NCBI GenBank assembly: GCA_902384795.1
Contig: CABMDC010000010.1
Location: 1 to 64,000, forward strand
Direction: 5' to 3'
From: Candidatus Gugararchaeum adminiculabundum
Lineage (GTDB): Archaea > Micrarchaeota > Micrarchaeia > Burarchaeales > Gugararchaeaceae
Length of the DNA stretch: 64,000 bases
Part shown: positions 50,080 through 58,066 of the stretch, piece by piece
Numbering within the stretch: the first letter of the stretch is position 1
Layout of the letters: the number at the start of each line of letters is the position of its first letter
Made by a program: the position numbers and the translations under genes
Notes under the pieces: generated by a model
Seen by the model: the letters and a program-made list of their open reading frames with translations, nothing else
Told to the model about the DNA's origin: nothing
Database searches by the model: none

Positions 50080-50124
50080 AAGTGAGCGAATGGGAGAAAG
50101 AAGTGAGATAAGCGAAAGTGGAAA

Positions 50125-51240
50125 GTGAATTCAATGCGGACTATGACTAATTTGGAGTATCATTTTGTTATTGCCGAGCTGGCGCAGGGGCTGGAAAACG
50201 CGAGGCTGGATAAGGTTTATCAAATTGGGGAAAAGGAATACCGCCTGAAATTCCGCGGGAAGGATGTGACCGCTGTTTTGGGAGAAAGAATCCATTTTAC
50301 CAAGTACATCAAGGATGCGCCTGAAGAGCCGAACCAGTTTGTGATGCTGCTCAGGAAATACCTGGAAAACGCGAAAGTTGCCGCAGTGAAACAGCATGAG
50401 TTTGACCGCGTGGTGGAAATTGATTTTGAAAAAGGCGATGAGAAACTAAGGCTGATTTTTGAAATGTTTGCCAAGGGGAATTTGATTTTGGTTGGCGCTG
50501 ACGGGAAAATCATAACCTGCTATTCCAATGAGGAATGGAGCGACCGAAAAACCAGGAGAAATGAGGAATACAAATTTCCAAAATCCCCAAAAGTGAATTT
50601 GAAAGCAGGGCTGAAAGAGCTGGAGAAAATCCTGCAGGATGCCGGAACGGTTTACATTTCAAGCGCGCTGATCAAGAATTTTCCCCTGGGAAAACAGTAT
50701 GTGAACGAGCTGCTTGCGCGCAGTAATTTCGAGGAGAAAAAGCCTGCCAATTCGCTTAGGGAAAAAGAAGTCGAATTCCTTGCAGAGAATTTGCAGGGGA
50801 TGCTTTGGAAACTGAAGCCAAGGATTTATTTGCAGGAAGGGAAGCCTGCTGAGTATGGGCTGAGTGAATTTGGCACCAGGAAGGAACTTGAGGAAAAAAG
50901 TTTTGCGAGCCTTAGCGAGGCATTGGATGAGTATTACATTAATGCGCCTGTGAGCGAAGGGGAAAGCGGAGAGGGAGCTGGGTTTGCCAAGGCGAAAGCC
51001 AAGGTGATGAAGAAGATTGAGGACCAGGAGAAGGCTGTTGGGGAGCTGGAAAAAGAGGCAAGCGAGGCGAAAAGCGCCGGAGATAAGATTTACGAAAATT
51101 ACCAGAAAGTCGAGGAAATCCTGAAGAAAGTGAAGGAACTGCGAAAAATGAACAAAACTCCCAGGCAGATTGCCGCTGAAATCAGGGAAAAGGGAGTGGA
51201 ATACGACGAGAAAACAGGAAAAGTAATGGTCGAATTTTAA
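50125..51240 (+). CDS. RqcH/NFACT-family protein lacking NFACT-R domain
   Basis: 371 residues with the NFACT-N domain (1-235: TNLEYHFVIAELAQGLENARLDKVYQIGEKEY..., KGNLILVGADGKI), a helix-hairpin-helix/linker region, and a coiled coil (about 290-345; EKAVGELEKEASEAKSAGDK). Full RqcH/Rqc2 proteins are about 600-700 residues and carry an NFACT-R domain after the coiled coil; here the gene ends at KVMVEF soon after it. RqcH binds stalled 50S subunits and recruits Ala-tRNA for tailing. It is either a natural short form (with the missing domain encoded elsewhere) or a truncation. Starts at 50125 (TTG-like) or ATG 50134/50143 are possible. Confidence 0.8.
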   Translation: MNSMRTMTNLEYHFVIAELAQGLENARLDKVYQIGEKEYRLKFRGKDVTAVLGERIHFTKYIKDAPEEPNQFVMLLRKYLENAKVAAVKQHEFDRVVEIDFEKGDEKLRLIFEMFAKGNLILVGADGKIITCYSNEEWSDRKTRRNEEYKFPKSPKVNLKAGLKELEKILQDAGTVYISSALIKNFPLGKQYVNELLARSNFEEKKPANSLREKEVEFLAENLQGMLWKLKPRIYLQEGKPAEYGLSEFGTRKELEEKSFASLSEALDEYYINAPVSEGESGEGAGFAKAKAKVMKKIEDQEKAVGELEKEASEAKSAGDKIYENYQKVEEILKKVKELRKMNKTPRQIAAEIREKGVEYDEKTGKVMVEF

Positions 51241-51251
51241 AAAAGAAAAAG

Positions 51252-51366
51252 TGCTCCGTCCGGGATTTGAACCCGGGTCGCCGCCTATCTTCTGGCGGAT
51301 CCACCTTTCGTAAGGGCACCGCGCCTTGAAAGGGCGATATCCTTGACCGAGCTAGACGAACGGAGC
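51252..51366 (-). tRNA. tRNA-Glu (TTC) with a 40-nt intron
   Basis: On the minus strand the acceptor stem GCTCCGT/ACGGAGC, D arm (GTCTAGCTCGGTC), anticodon stem with loop CTTTCAA and T arm (CCGGG TTCAAAT CCCGG) are all present; the discriminator is A and no CCA is encoded. Exon 1 is 51327-51366, exon 2 is 51252-51286. The intron (51287-51326, 40 nt) lies between positions 37 and 38, the canonical archaeal site. It ends 11 nt from the convergent RqcH-like gene. Confidence 0.92.
51287..51326 (-). other. tRNA-Glu intron
   Basis: 40 nt that interrupt the anticodon loop after position 37. Removing them restores a five-base-pair anticodon stem (TCGCC with GGCGG, one G-T pair). The intron ends can pair with the exon to form a bulge-helix-bulge for the splicing endonuclease. 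A one-base shift of the junction is possible because both sides begin with A. Confidence 0.85.
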
Positions 51367-51390
51367 AAAGTTCTATTCTTTTGGTTGATA

Positions 51391-51404
51391 GTTTATTTAA
51401 ATAT
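51391..51404 (+). promoter_or_regulatory. TATA box of the membrane acyltransferase-like gene
   Basis: A/T-rich GTTTATTTAAATAT is centred about 28 nt before the ATG at 51425, supporting that start over the ATG at 51416. Confidence 0.4.
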
Positions 51405-51424
51405 AGAAGCAATAGATGAACTTG

Positions 51425-52360
51425 ATGCAAAGGGATTCTTCGCTGGATTTTTTCCGGGCAATCGTTGTGGTGCTGTTCGTATTCTTCAATATGCTCGCCA
51501 CTTTTGTGCTTGCCGAGAATATTCCCGTCCTATTGACGCACAATGTGCACAACACGCTTCTTCCCCTTGATTTTGTTGCCTCTGCTTTTGCGTTCATTCT
51601 TGGAGCCGGACTGCTGTTTTCTTTTGAGAACAAATTCAAGAAATTCGGAATTGAGGCGATAGCGAAATATGGGAAGCGGTTTGTGCTGCTTTCTTTAATC
51701 GGGATATTTTTGGATGGGATTTTCGCCAATGGGCTGCTTGGGTCGGCTATCCACTGGGGAGTGCTGCAAAGCTTGGGAGTTGCGGGGCTGGTGGCAATCC
51801 CATTTTTGGCTGTGAGGAACAATAGATTGAGGATTGCGGTTGCAGGGCTGCTAGCCGGGGTTTATGCGTTTGCGATTTATGGAAAATCAATTGATTTTGG
51901 GATTGCTGAAATGACGACCCATGGCGGAATTGTTGGCGCTATTGGCTATGGAATTGTTTCTGTTTTCGGGGTGATTTGCGCAAGCTATCTGCTCCGGGGG
52001 AAGAGGAATTATTTGCCAGTGATAGGAGTGGCTTTGATTGCGGTTTCGATTTATGCGAGCCAAACCATTCCATTTGACAAATGGACAGTGAGCATTTCCT
52101 ATGCGCTGATTTCCGCGGGAGTTGCTGCGATTGTTTGGTATTTGCTTGGGCTCGTGAAATTTGGCGAGGGAAGCAGAGTGATGGAAGTGGTGAATGTTCT
52201 GGGAAGAAATTCGCTCCTGTTCTGGATTCTGCAGTATTTGCTGGTCTGGTATCCGCCGGTGTTTGTGAAGCTGTGGGGGGTTTATCCGCTTGCCCTGGGC
52301 GCGGGTATAGCGCTGGCAGTGGTAGTGCTGTTTTACCTGATTACGAAAAAAATGAGCTAG
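51425..52360 (+). CDS. Multi-pass membrane protein, HGSNAT/DUF1624 acyltransferase-like
   Basis: About 311 residues (314 if started at 51416). Begins DSSLDFFRAIVVVLFVFFNM, the SxDxxRG-like opening of membrane acyltransferases related to heparan-glucosaminide N-acetyltransferase and DUF1624. About nine or ten transmembrane helices follow, with LGRNSLLFWILQYLLVW near the end as in this superfamily. Likely transfers an acyl group to an envelope glycan or small molecule; the substrate is unknown. Confidence 0.65.
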   Translation: MQRDSSLDFFRAIVVVLFVFFNMLATFVLAENIPVLLTHNVHNTLLPLDFVASAFAFILGAGLLFSFENKFKKFGIEAIAKYGKRFVLLSLIGIFLDGIFANGLLGSAIHWGVLQSLGVAGLVAIPFLAVRNNRLRIAVAGLLAGVYAFAIYGKSIDFGIAEMTTHGGIVGAIGYGIVSVFGVICASYLLRGKRNYLPVIGVALIAVSIYASQTIPFDKWTVSISYALISAGVAAIVWYLLGLVKFGEGSRVMEVVNVLGRNSLLFWILQYLLVWYPPVFVKLWGVYPLALGAGIALAVVVLFYLITKKMS

Positions 52361-52393
52361 AGAAATCTGCGAATCTCTTTCTGATTGCCCGAT

Positions 52394-52993
52394 TTAAGCG
52401 AGCTTCAAAATCGCTTCCTGAATCTGCTTGCTCACAACTTCCACATCCTGCTCAGCGTCAAGGATGACCCATTTTTTGGAAAGCGCTTTCTTGCTCGCGA
52501 GCTTCAAATAGCGGTTGCGCACCTGCCTCAGGAACGCGCGGTCTGATTCGAACCTGTCGCGCTTCTTCTTTTTCTGCCGATACTTGCGCTCGAGCGCAGT
52601 GTCAGCGGTGATGTCCAATAGAATTGTCAAATCCGGCTCGATGAAACCAAGATCGCGCACTAATTTGACTCCTTCCTCGACCCTGCCGCACTGATAGGAA
52701 ACTGTCGAGGCGATATAGCGGTCAAGGAACAGTATGCGGTTCGGGTTGGCATTCTCGGTTTCCATGACTTCCTGGTCCTTCATAATGTCAGAAAGGAAGA
52801 GGAGCAGGAGCGATTTGCGCGTGAGCTCGAGCTTTTTACTGAGGAACGCGTGAATTGTCTGTCCGAGAGTGCCCCCGAGGTCAGGGTACTTATAAAATTT
52901 AGAGCGTATGCTATTCTTCTTGAGCCAGGTGCGCAAAATGCGTATATGCGTCTCCTTGCCAGCCCCGTCAATCCCTTCAAATACCACGAGCAT
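52394..52993 (-). CDS. tmk: Thymidylate kinase
   Basis: 199 residues, P-loop VFEGIDGAGKETH, LID-less form typical of archaea, DRY-like RYIASTVSYQ, and LLDITADTALERK. It phosphorylates dTMP to dTDP. The ATG at 52993 lies 26 nt from a minus-strand TATA box (about 53014-53025), so it is probably leaderless. It is divergent from pyrB. Confidence 0.93.
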   Translation of the reverse strand: MLVVFEGIDGAGKETHIRILRTWLKKNSIRSKFYKYPDLGGTLGQTIHAFLSKKLELTRKSLLLLFLSDIMKDQEVMETENANPNRILFLDRYIASTVSYQCGRVEEGVKLVRDLGFIEPDLTILLDITADTALERKYRQKKKKRDRFESDRAFLRQVRNRYLKLASKKALSKKWVILDAEQDVEVVSKQIQEAILKLA

Positions 52994-53000
52994 AGCGATG

Positions 53001-53025
53001 ATTTATAAAGCCCATTATTTAAAAT
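53001..53025. promoter_or_regulatory. Divergent TATA boxes of tmk and pyrB
   Basis: ATTTATAAAG (53001-53010) faces pyrB on the plus strand; the A/T tract 53014-53025 faces tmk on the minus strand. The two transcripts probably start in opposite directions within one 47-nt gap, which allows shared control of pyrimidine genes. Confidence 0.45.
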
Positions 53026-53040
53026 ATAATTGGGTTCGAC

Positions 53041-53955
53041 TTGAAGAAAAAAGACTTGATTTCGATCAGAGACTTGGGCAAAGATGAGATAGAAAACCTG
53101 TTTTCTCTCGCCAAAAAGATGGAGGGAGCGGCCAAGTCCGGAAAGAAGTTTTTCAACGATAAAATCGTATTTAACCTGTTTTTTGAGCCCAGCACCAGGA
53201 CCAACCTTTCATTCCAGGCAGCCGCAGCCAGGCTCGGGTGCACGCCCGTGGCATTCAACCCGCAGGTGGGTTCGGTGCAGAAAGGGGAAACGTTTAGTGA
53301 CACCATCAAGATTATCGACGGCTACTGCGATGTCATAGTGATAAGGCACGCGCTGGAGGGGTCTGCCAGGTTCGCTTCCCAGATTGCCGAACACCCGGTC
53401 ATAAACGCAGGTGACGGCGGGAACCAGCACCCGACGCAGACACTCATAGATTTGTACACCATTAGCAAGATTAAGGGGAAAATCAAGGGGCTCAGCGTGC
53501 ACCTGGTGGGCGATTTGAAGCATGCGCGGGCCATGAGGTCGCTCCTCTATGGATTGGGCATGTTTGGGGCCGAGGTGACGCTTACCGCGCCGGTTGGGCT
53601 GGAAATGGACCCGGCGATCATCAACGAGGTAAAGGAGAAGTTCGGCACCAAAATAAGGCTGACCGGGAAGGTCGACCTGAAGGATGCGGATGTGCTCTAT
53701 GTCTGCCGGGTGCAGAAGGAGAGGTTCGCCGACCCCTACGAGGCCGAGAAAATCAAAAAGGAGTTCAGGATTAACCCCGAGTATTTGGAAAGGGCGAAGG
53801 ATGACATGATCATACTGCACCCGCTGCCGAAAATCGACGAGATTCCCGAGGAAGTCGACAAATCAAAGCATGCGAAGTATTTCGAGCAGGCGCGCAACGG
53901 AATCCCGATCAGGATGGCGGTGCTTTACACAGTTCTTGGAGGTAGCGGCGCATGA
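53041..53955 (+). CDS. pyrB: Aspartate carbamoyltransferase catalytic subunit
   Basis: 304 residues. Carbamoyl-phosphate site FFEPSTRTNLSF, the mobile Lys in GSVQKGETFSDT, and NQHPTQTLIDLYTI are all intact. The first codon is TTG at 53041; no ATG/GTG fits upstream and the domain begins immediately, so TTG is probably the genuine start. Followed by pyrI with a 4-nt overlap. Confidence 0.95.
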   Translation: MKKKDLISIRDLGKDEIENLFSLAKKMEGAAKSGKKFFNDKIVFNLFFEPSTRTNLSFQAAAARLGCTPVAFNPQVGSVQKGETFSDTIKIIDGYCDVIVIRHALEGSARFASQIAEHPVINAGDGGNQHPTQTLIDLYTISKIKGKIKGLSVHLVGDLKHARAMRSLLYGLGMFGAEVTLTAPVGLEMDPAIINEVKEKFGTKIRLTGKVDLKDADVLYVCRVQKERFADPYEAEKIKKEFRINPEYLERAKDDMIILHPLPKIDEIPEEVDKSKHAKYFEQARNGIPIRMAVLYTVLGGSGA

Positions 53956-54389
53956 GCATAAATGTCGAGCCCATTGAAAGCGGAAGCGTCATAGACCACA
54001 TCAAGGCCGGCAGGGGGCTTAAGGTGCTGAGAATCCTCGGGATTAGCGAGGAGTTCACCGGAAGGGTTGCGCTGGTGATGAATGTCACGAGCAAGGCCAT
54101 GGGGAAAAAGGACATTGTGAAAATCGAGGGGATACATATTGACGAGAAGACCGCTGACAAGATTTCGCTGATTGCCCCGAACGCTTCCTTGAACATTGTG
54201 AAGAATTCCAAAGTGGTGGAGAAAAGGAAAGTGGTGATGCCCGAAGTGCTTATCGGTGTCGCCAAGTGCCCGAACCCGAAATGCATAAGCAGCTTTGAAA
54301 GCTCCGAGACCAGGTTCAAGGTTGAGAAGATGGGGCTGCGGTGCGCGTTCTGCGAAAGGGTTTTCCAGCCGGAAGAGCTATTGAGCTAG
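53952..54389 (+). CDS. pyrI: Aspartate carbamoyltransferase regulatory subunit
   Basis: 145 residues: nucleotide-binding N-terminal domain (IDHIKAGRGLKVLRILGI) and a zinc domain with four Cys (AKCPNPKCI and RCAFCERVF). It gives CTP/ATP control to the PyrB catalytic trimer. The ATG overlaps the pyrB stop. Confidence 0.95.
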   Translation: MSINVEPIESGSVIDHIKAGRGLKVLRILGISEEFTGRVALVMNVTSKAMGKKDIVKIEGIHIDEKTADKISLIAPNASLNIVKNSKVVEKRKVVMPEVLIGVAKCPNPKCISSFESSETRFKVEKMGLRCAFCERVFQPEELLS

Positions 54390-54426
54390 AGAGTAACCAC
54401 TTTACATAGATAGCCGCTTAGATTAA

Positions 54427-54436
54427 CTATTTAAAA
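54427..54436 (+). promoter_or_regulatory. TATA box of the small 101-residue gene
   Basis: CTATTTAAAA is centred about 27 nt before the ATG at 54458, predicting a leaderless message. Confidence 0.5.
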
Positions 54437-54457
54437 GTTGGCTGGCAAAGTTAAACT

Positions 54458-54763
54458 ATGACAGATAGGCAAGCTATGAAGTATGTCCCGATCTATCCCA
54501 TTTTTTTTAGAGAGAGAAACTGGGGCGAGAAGGACACACGCAAGTTTGGATTGGGCGGCTTTGTTCCTAATTTGCTGTTCTTGAGGAGCCTGAGGTTCGC
54601 GATTCTGGAAACAAGAATTGAACTTGCTAAGAAACCAATAAGCAGGATGGACAGAGTGCTTTCAGATGAAGAAAGGGAGAGAAGGGACGCGAAGATAGAG
54701 AAGCTGAAAAAGAAGCAAGACGGTTTGGCGCGAGTTACCTTTTGGCACAAATTAAAGGATTAG
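54458..54763 (+). CDS. Small basic protein, unknown function
   Basis: 101 residues, no signal peptide. Residues 10-50 are aromatic rich (YVPIYPIFFRERNWG, NLLFLRSLRF) and residues 60-95 form a charged helix. No family recognised. Its own TATA box and correct coding pattern support it as real. Confidence 0.55.
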   Translation: MTDRQAMKYVPIYPIFFRERNWGEKDTRKFGLGGFVPNLLFLRSLRFAILETRIELAKKPISRMDRVLSDEERERRDAKIEKLKKKQDGLARVTFWHKLKD

Positions 54764-54783
54764 CTGGGCGGATGACTGAAGAG

Positions 54784-54793
54784 TTTAATTAAT
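54784..54793 (+). promoter_or_regulatory. TATA box of prs
   Basis: TTTAATTAAT is centred 25-26 nt before the ATG at 54814, so prs is probably leaderless and separately transcribed. Confidence 0.5.
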
Positions 54794-54813
54794 TTCTTCT
54801 TCTAAGTTTACTT

Positions 54814-55668
54814 ATGGAAAAAGTGATCCTCGCAAGCCCGAATTCCACTGACTTGTTTTCAGGGAATGTTTTTGAAGTGAAGAAATTCCCTGATTCTGAA
54901 AATTATATCCGCCTGACCGCGGATGTGAAAGGAAAGGAGACCGTAATCGTGCACAGGTGCTGGCCTGACCAGGATGGAGAATTAATGAGATTGTTTTTCA
55001 TGGCTGATGCCGTGAAAAGGGGCGGTGCTGCCCGGATTTCTGCAGTTGTCCCCTATGTCCCCTATGCCAGGCAGGACAAGCTTTGGCTGAGCGGGGAGGC
55101 AATGAGCGCCGAGGTCGTGTGCGGACTGATCAGGCACGCGGGAATCGAGGAGCTGATTACTTTTGACTGCCACTTCCTGAAGAAGAAGGGGACTTTCGAG
55201 TATGGCGGGCTGAAAATTGTGAACAGGAGTATGAATGACAAGCTGCTTGCCGAGGCGAAGAAAAGGGCCGGAAAGGATGCGCTTGTGATTTCGCCGGATA
55301 TGGGAGCGAAATACCTGGTTGAGGATTATGGCGGAAAGAGCATGAAGAAAGTAAGGGGGGAATACAAGAAAGGAGAGACGACTGAAGCTTACAGGGAAAT
55401 TGAGAGCATGAAGGCGGATTTTGAAGTGAGCGGCAAGAATGTGATTATTATTGATGACATGATTGCAGGCGGGGGAACGATGATCAAGGCCGTTGAGAAA
55501 TGCCTGCAGGGAGGGGCAAAGAAAGTTTTCTGCGCCACAACCCATGGGCTGCTGTTGAATAGTGCGCTCGAGAGATTGAAGAAAGCAGGCGCCGAAGATG
55601 TGATTTGCACCAATACGATTAAGACGCCGGTTTCGTACGTGGATGTGAAAGAAGAGCTGAAATTCTGA
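54814..55668 (+). CDS. prs: Ribose-phosphate pyrophosphokinase (PRPP synthase)
   Basis: 284 residues, the short archaeal length (class II-like). PYVPYARQDK, the catalytic flexible-loop region TFDCHFLKKKG, and the PRPP loop IIIDDMIAGGGTMI. It makes PRPP from ribose-5-phosphate and ATP, the substrate of PurF and of PyrE-type enzymes. Confidence 0.94.
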   Translation: MEKVILASPNSTDLFSGNVFEVKKFPDSENYIRLTADVKGKETVIVHRCWPDQDGELMRLFFMADAVKRGGAARISAVVPYVPYARQDKLWLSGEAMSAEVVCGLIRHAGIEELITFDCHFLKKKGTFEYGGLKIVNRSMNDKLLAEAKKRAGKDALVISPDMGAKYLVEDYGGKSMKKVRGEYKKGETTEAYREIESMKADFEVSGKNVIIIDDMIAGGGTMIKAVEKCLQGGAKKVFCATTHGLLLNSALERLKKAGAEDVICTNTIKTPVSYVDVKEELKF

Positions 55669-55674
55669 ACTAAA

Positions 55675-56022
55675 TTACTTTTTCCTGTAGCCGAATTTTT
55701 TGTTATACTCGTCATGGTCTAGAATGTCAAGGATTACTATGGCGATTTCTGCGTCTTTGGCTTTGATGGTATAGAGCATTCTCCAGAAATTTGGAAGTTC
55801 GACCCTGAATAAGTTAGTCACATTGTACTTTAGAATATATTCCTGGGGTATGAGGCTTTTTGCAATTGAATCGCCATAATGAATATCTGCCTTGATTAAA
55901 TCTGATTTCTTCTTTAATCCATTAAGGATTGATCTGCTAATTTTGGACGTAGGCGCCTGTTTTTCTAAAACAGAGTACGCCTCGCTTGCTTCAGGAGAAG
56001 GGACTATGACGGTAGATTTCAT
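55675..56022 (-). CDS. Probable RelE-like toxin of a second toxin-antitoxin pair
   Basis: 115 residues: a helical start (SEAYSVLEKQAPTSKISRSIL), then FRVELPNFWRMLYTIKAKDAEIAIVILDILDH and NKKFGYRKK, the beta sheet plus basic end of RelE-type ribonuclease toxins. An SD-like GGAGATT lies before the ATG, which overlaps the antitoxin stop by 4 nt. It stands at the other end of the window from the purN-associated pair. Confidence 0.65.
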   Translation of the reverse strand: MKSTVIVPSPEASEAYSVLEKQAPTSKISRSILNGLKKKSDLIKADIHYGDSIAKSLIPQEYILKYNVTNLFRVELPNFWRMLYTIKAKDAEIAIVILDILDHDEYNKKFGYRKK

Positions 56023-56327
56023 AATCTCCTGCCCGTAGCTATAATCCGATTCAAATTAGGATTGTCATTGTATACCCAAGTAATTCCCTTTAGGCTGACA
56101 ACTATTTTGTTGCCGGATTCCAGATATAGCAGAATTGCCCGAAGAGTATTATGATTGACTTGCCTTGGAAGCAACCGTTTTAATTCAGCGATTGTCAACA
56201 GGCTTTCATCAGCATTCTTTAGCGTTTCTTCCACCATCAGAATTGTTTCAAGCGTTGGCGAATGAACGGATTGAGATGCGGATTTTCGCAAATGCGCACT
56301 GGACGGGCTTTTTTTTAGGAAAACCAT
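56019..56327 (-). CDS. Probable antitoxin with winged-helix-like region
   Basis: About 102 residues from the ATG at 56327 (109 from an upstream start at 56348). SLLTIAELKRLLPRQVNHNTLRAILLYLESGN and IVVSLKGITWVY match a small archaeal helix-turn-helix family seen beside RelE-like toxins. Gene overlap with the toxin and an inverted-repeat operator at its start (56328-56358) fit an autoregulated module. Confidence 0.65.
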   Translation of the reverse strand: MVFLKKSPSSAHLRKSASQSVHSPTLETILMVEETLKNADESLLTIAELKRLLPRQVNHNTLRAILLYLESGNKIVVSLKGITWVYNDNPNLNRIIATGRRL

Positions 56328-56358
56328 AGTTATCACCTTTTGATACAAGTTGATAACT
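56328..56358 (-). promoter_or_regulatory. Inverted-repeat operator of the second toxin-antitoxin pair
   Basis: Perfect 8-bp inverted repeats AGTTATCA (56328-56335) and TGATAACT (56351-56358) are separated by 15 nt and touch the antitoxin ATG. A TATA-like tract (about 56374-56383, minus strand CTTATATAC) lies just upstream. The position suits repression by the antitoxin. Confidence 0.55.
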
Positions 56359-56401
56359 AATTGTTACGAAGTTGTATATAAGGGTTTGGTTCTTCAGTGC
56401 C

Positions 56402-57139
56402 TTACTTCTTCTGGTTCTCCAGAGCTTTTCGAACCAATTCCAAAAATAGCGGAGCCGGCTTTTCCAATCTGCTCTTGAATTCCGGGTGAGCCTGGGTCGC
56501 AATCCCGAACTGGCCCGGCCATTCGCAAATTTCAGTAATGTCTCCTTTTTCAGTTGTGCCCGAGATGATGAGTCCGGAGTCCTTGAGCTTCTGGACATAT
56601 TCTGGGTTGACCTCATACCTGTGCCTGTGGCGCTCGGAAATTGTTTCTTTTTTGTAAATATTGTGAGCAAGAGTGCCTTTCTGCACTTTCACGCTCCAGG
56701 CACCGAGCCTCATGGTTGCCCCCTTGTCAATTATGCGTTTCTGCTCCGGAAGAATGTCAATCACTGGATGAGGGGAATCTTTGTTGAATTCAGTTGAATT
56801 GGCATCTTTTAATTTTGCCACATTCCTTGCCCATTCAACTACCATCAGCTGCATTCCAAGGCATAGTCCCAGGAAGGGAATCTTGTTTTCACGGGCGTAT
56901 TGGATGCACTGGATTTTTCCCTCTGTTCCACGAGCCCCGAATCCCCCCGGAGTAATCAATGCGTCAACATCTTTCAAGGCGGCGGCTGCGGTTAATTTGC
57001 CGTCTTCAATGTGAGTTGTTTCAACCCATTTTAATTCAACTTCGCAGTCCAAATGAGCGCCTGCATGGCGCAGTGATTCATGGATTGAAACATAGGCATC
57101 GCGCAGCGCTGTGTATTTGCCGGTAATTGCGATTTTCAC
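56402..57139 (-). CDS. pyrG: CTP synthase, glutaminase (GATase) part, separated by an in-frame TAA
   Basis: 245 residues beginning at the GTG at 57139 (MKIAITGKY; this is Val in the fused reading). It is the C-terminal GATase domain of CTP synthase: nucleophile in LGLCLGMQLMVVEWARNV, and the His/Glu pair in AHPEFKSR. The 15 codons between the TAA (57185-57187) and this GTG read EWSKLVGRIIKPSKK, exactly the linker of normal PyrG, in the same frame. So this half can be made by restart at GTG, or only as part of a readthrough product. Ammonia made here is needed by the synthetase half. Confidence 0.9.
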   Translation of the reverse strand: MKIAITGKYTALRDAYVSIHESLRHAGAHLDCEVELKWVETTHIEDGKLTAAAALKDVDALITPGGFGARGTEGKIQCIQYARENKIPFLGLCLGMQLMVVEWARNVAKLKDANSTEFNKDSPHPVIDILPEQKRIIDKGATMRLGAWSVKVQKGTLAHNIYKKETISERHRHRYEVNPEYVQKLKDSGLIISGTTEKGDITEICEWPGQFGIATQAHPEFKSRLEKPAPLFLELVRKALENQKK

Positions 57140-57184
57140 TTTCTTCGAGGGTTTTATGATTCTGCCAACTAATTTGCTCCATTC

Positions 57185-58012
57185 TTACAGGTCATGCTTC
57201 TTTGTTTTCAGGTCAAGCGACTTGGTTATTATTTCCCCGACATTTGCTTTTTCGAATAATTCCGGGAGCTCGTAAATTGTCTTTAGGTCCGGATCGTCGA
57301 TCACTGCCTCGGTCGGAACACCGCAGAAGAGCGAGATTTTTTCCTTTACTTCCTTGCCCAGGGGCTCGGTTTCCCTGCAGATTACCAAGTCAGGCTTTAT
57401 TCCCAGCGAGAGAATTAGGCGGTTCGCGTGCTGTGTTGGCTTGGTTTTCTGCTCGCCGGTTGTTTCCATCATGGGAACATAGGTGAGCTGGACAAAGAAC
57501 ACTTTTTCCTCGTTCTTCAGCTGGCGCATGGCCTCAATGAAATAGGAATTTTCCAAGTCTCCGACCGTGCCGCCAACTTCAATTATTACAACATCGGCCT
57601 TGCGCTTTTCCCCGACCCCGCGCACCCAGTCCTTGATTTCATTGGTGAGATGGGGGACGATTTGCACGTCGCGCCCGAGGAATTCGCCGCGCCTTTCCTT
57701 TTCAATTATTTTCTTGAAAATCTTGCCGCCTGTGATGCTCGAATCGCCATCAATGTCAATGTTCAGGAAGCGCTCGTAGGTGCCGAAATCCATGTCGCAT
57801 TCCGTGCCATCGTCAAGAACGAAAACTTCGCCGTGCCTGTAGGGGTTCATGGTTCCGCAGTCGACATTAAGATAGCCGTCGAATTTGATCGGGATTACGC
57901 TGAGTCCCTTGGCCTGGAGAATTTTTGAGATAGAAGAAGAGACGATGCCCTTGCCCAGCCCGCTCATCAACGAGCCGAGTATGACGATATACGCACGGTT
58001 GGAAGTCTGCAT
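57185..58012 (-). CDS. pyrG: CTP synthase, amidoligase part, ended by an in-frame TAA
   Basis: 275 residues, ATG at 58012 with a TATA box (58033-58042) 26 nt upstream. It is the N-terminal synthetase domain: LGSLMSGLGKGIVSSS (P-loop), KFDGYLNVDCGTMNPYRHGEVFV, GGTVGDLENSYF and QTKPTQHANR-type UTP-site motifs (KTKPTQHANR). It ends KKHDL then TAA, where ordinary PyrG continues through the linker. Alone it could make CTP from free ammonia but not glutamine. The downstream domain is in the same frame (see 56402-57139). Confidence 0.92.
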   Translation of the reverse strand: MQTSNRAYIVILGSLMSGLGKGIVSSSISKILQAKGLSVIPIKFDGYLNVDCGTMNPYRHGEVFVLDDGTECDMDFGTYERFLNIDIDGDSSITGGKIFKKIIEKERRGEFLGRDVQIVPHLTNEIKDWVRGVGEKRKADVVIIEVGGTVGDLENSYFIEAMRQLKNEEKVFFVQLTYVPMMETTGEQKTKPTQHANRLILSLGIKPDLVICRETEPLGKEVKEKISLFCGVPTEAVIDDPDLKTIYELPELFEKANVGEIITKSLDLKTKKHDL

Positions 58013-58066
58013 AAGTAATTGTGGAATTCAAAGCTTAAAAAAGTAAGCGTATTACGAGAGAAAAAT

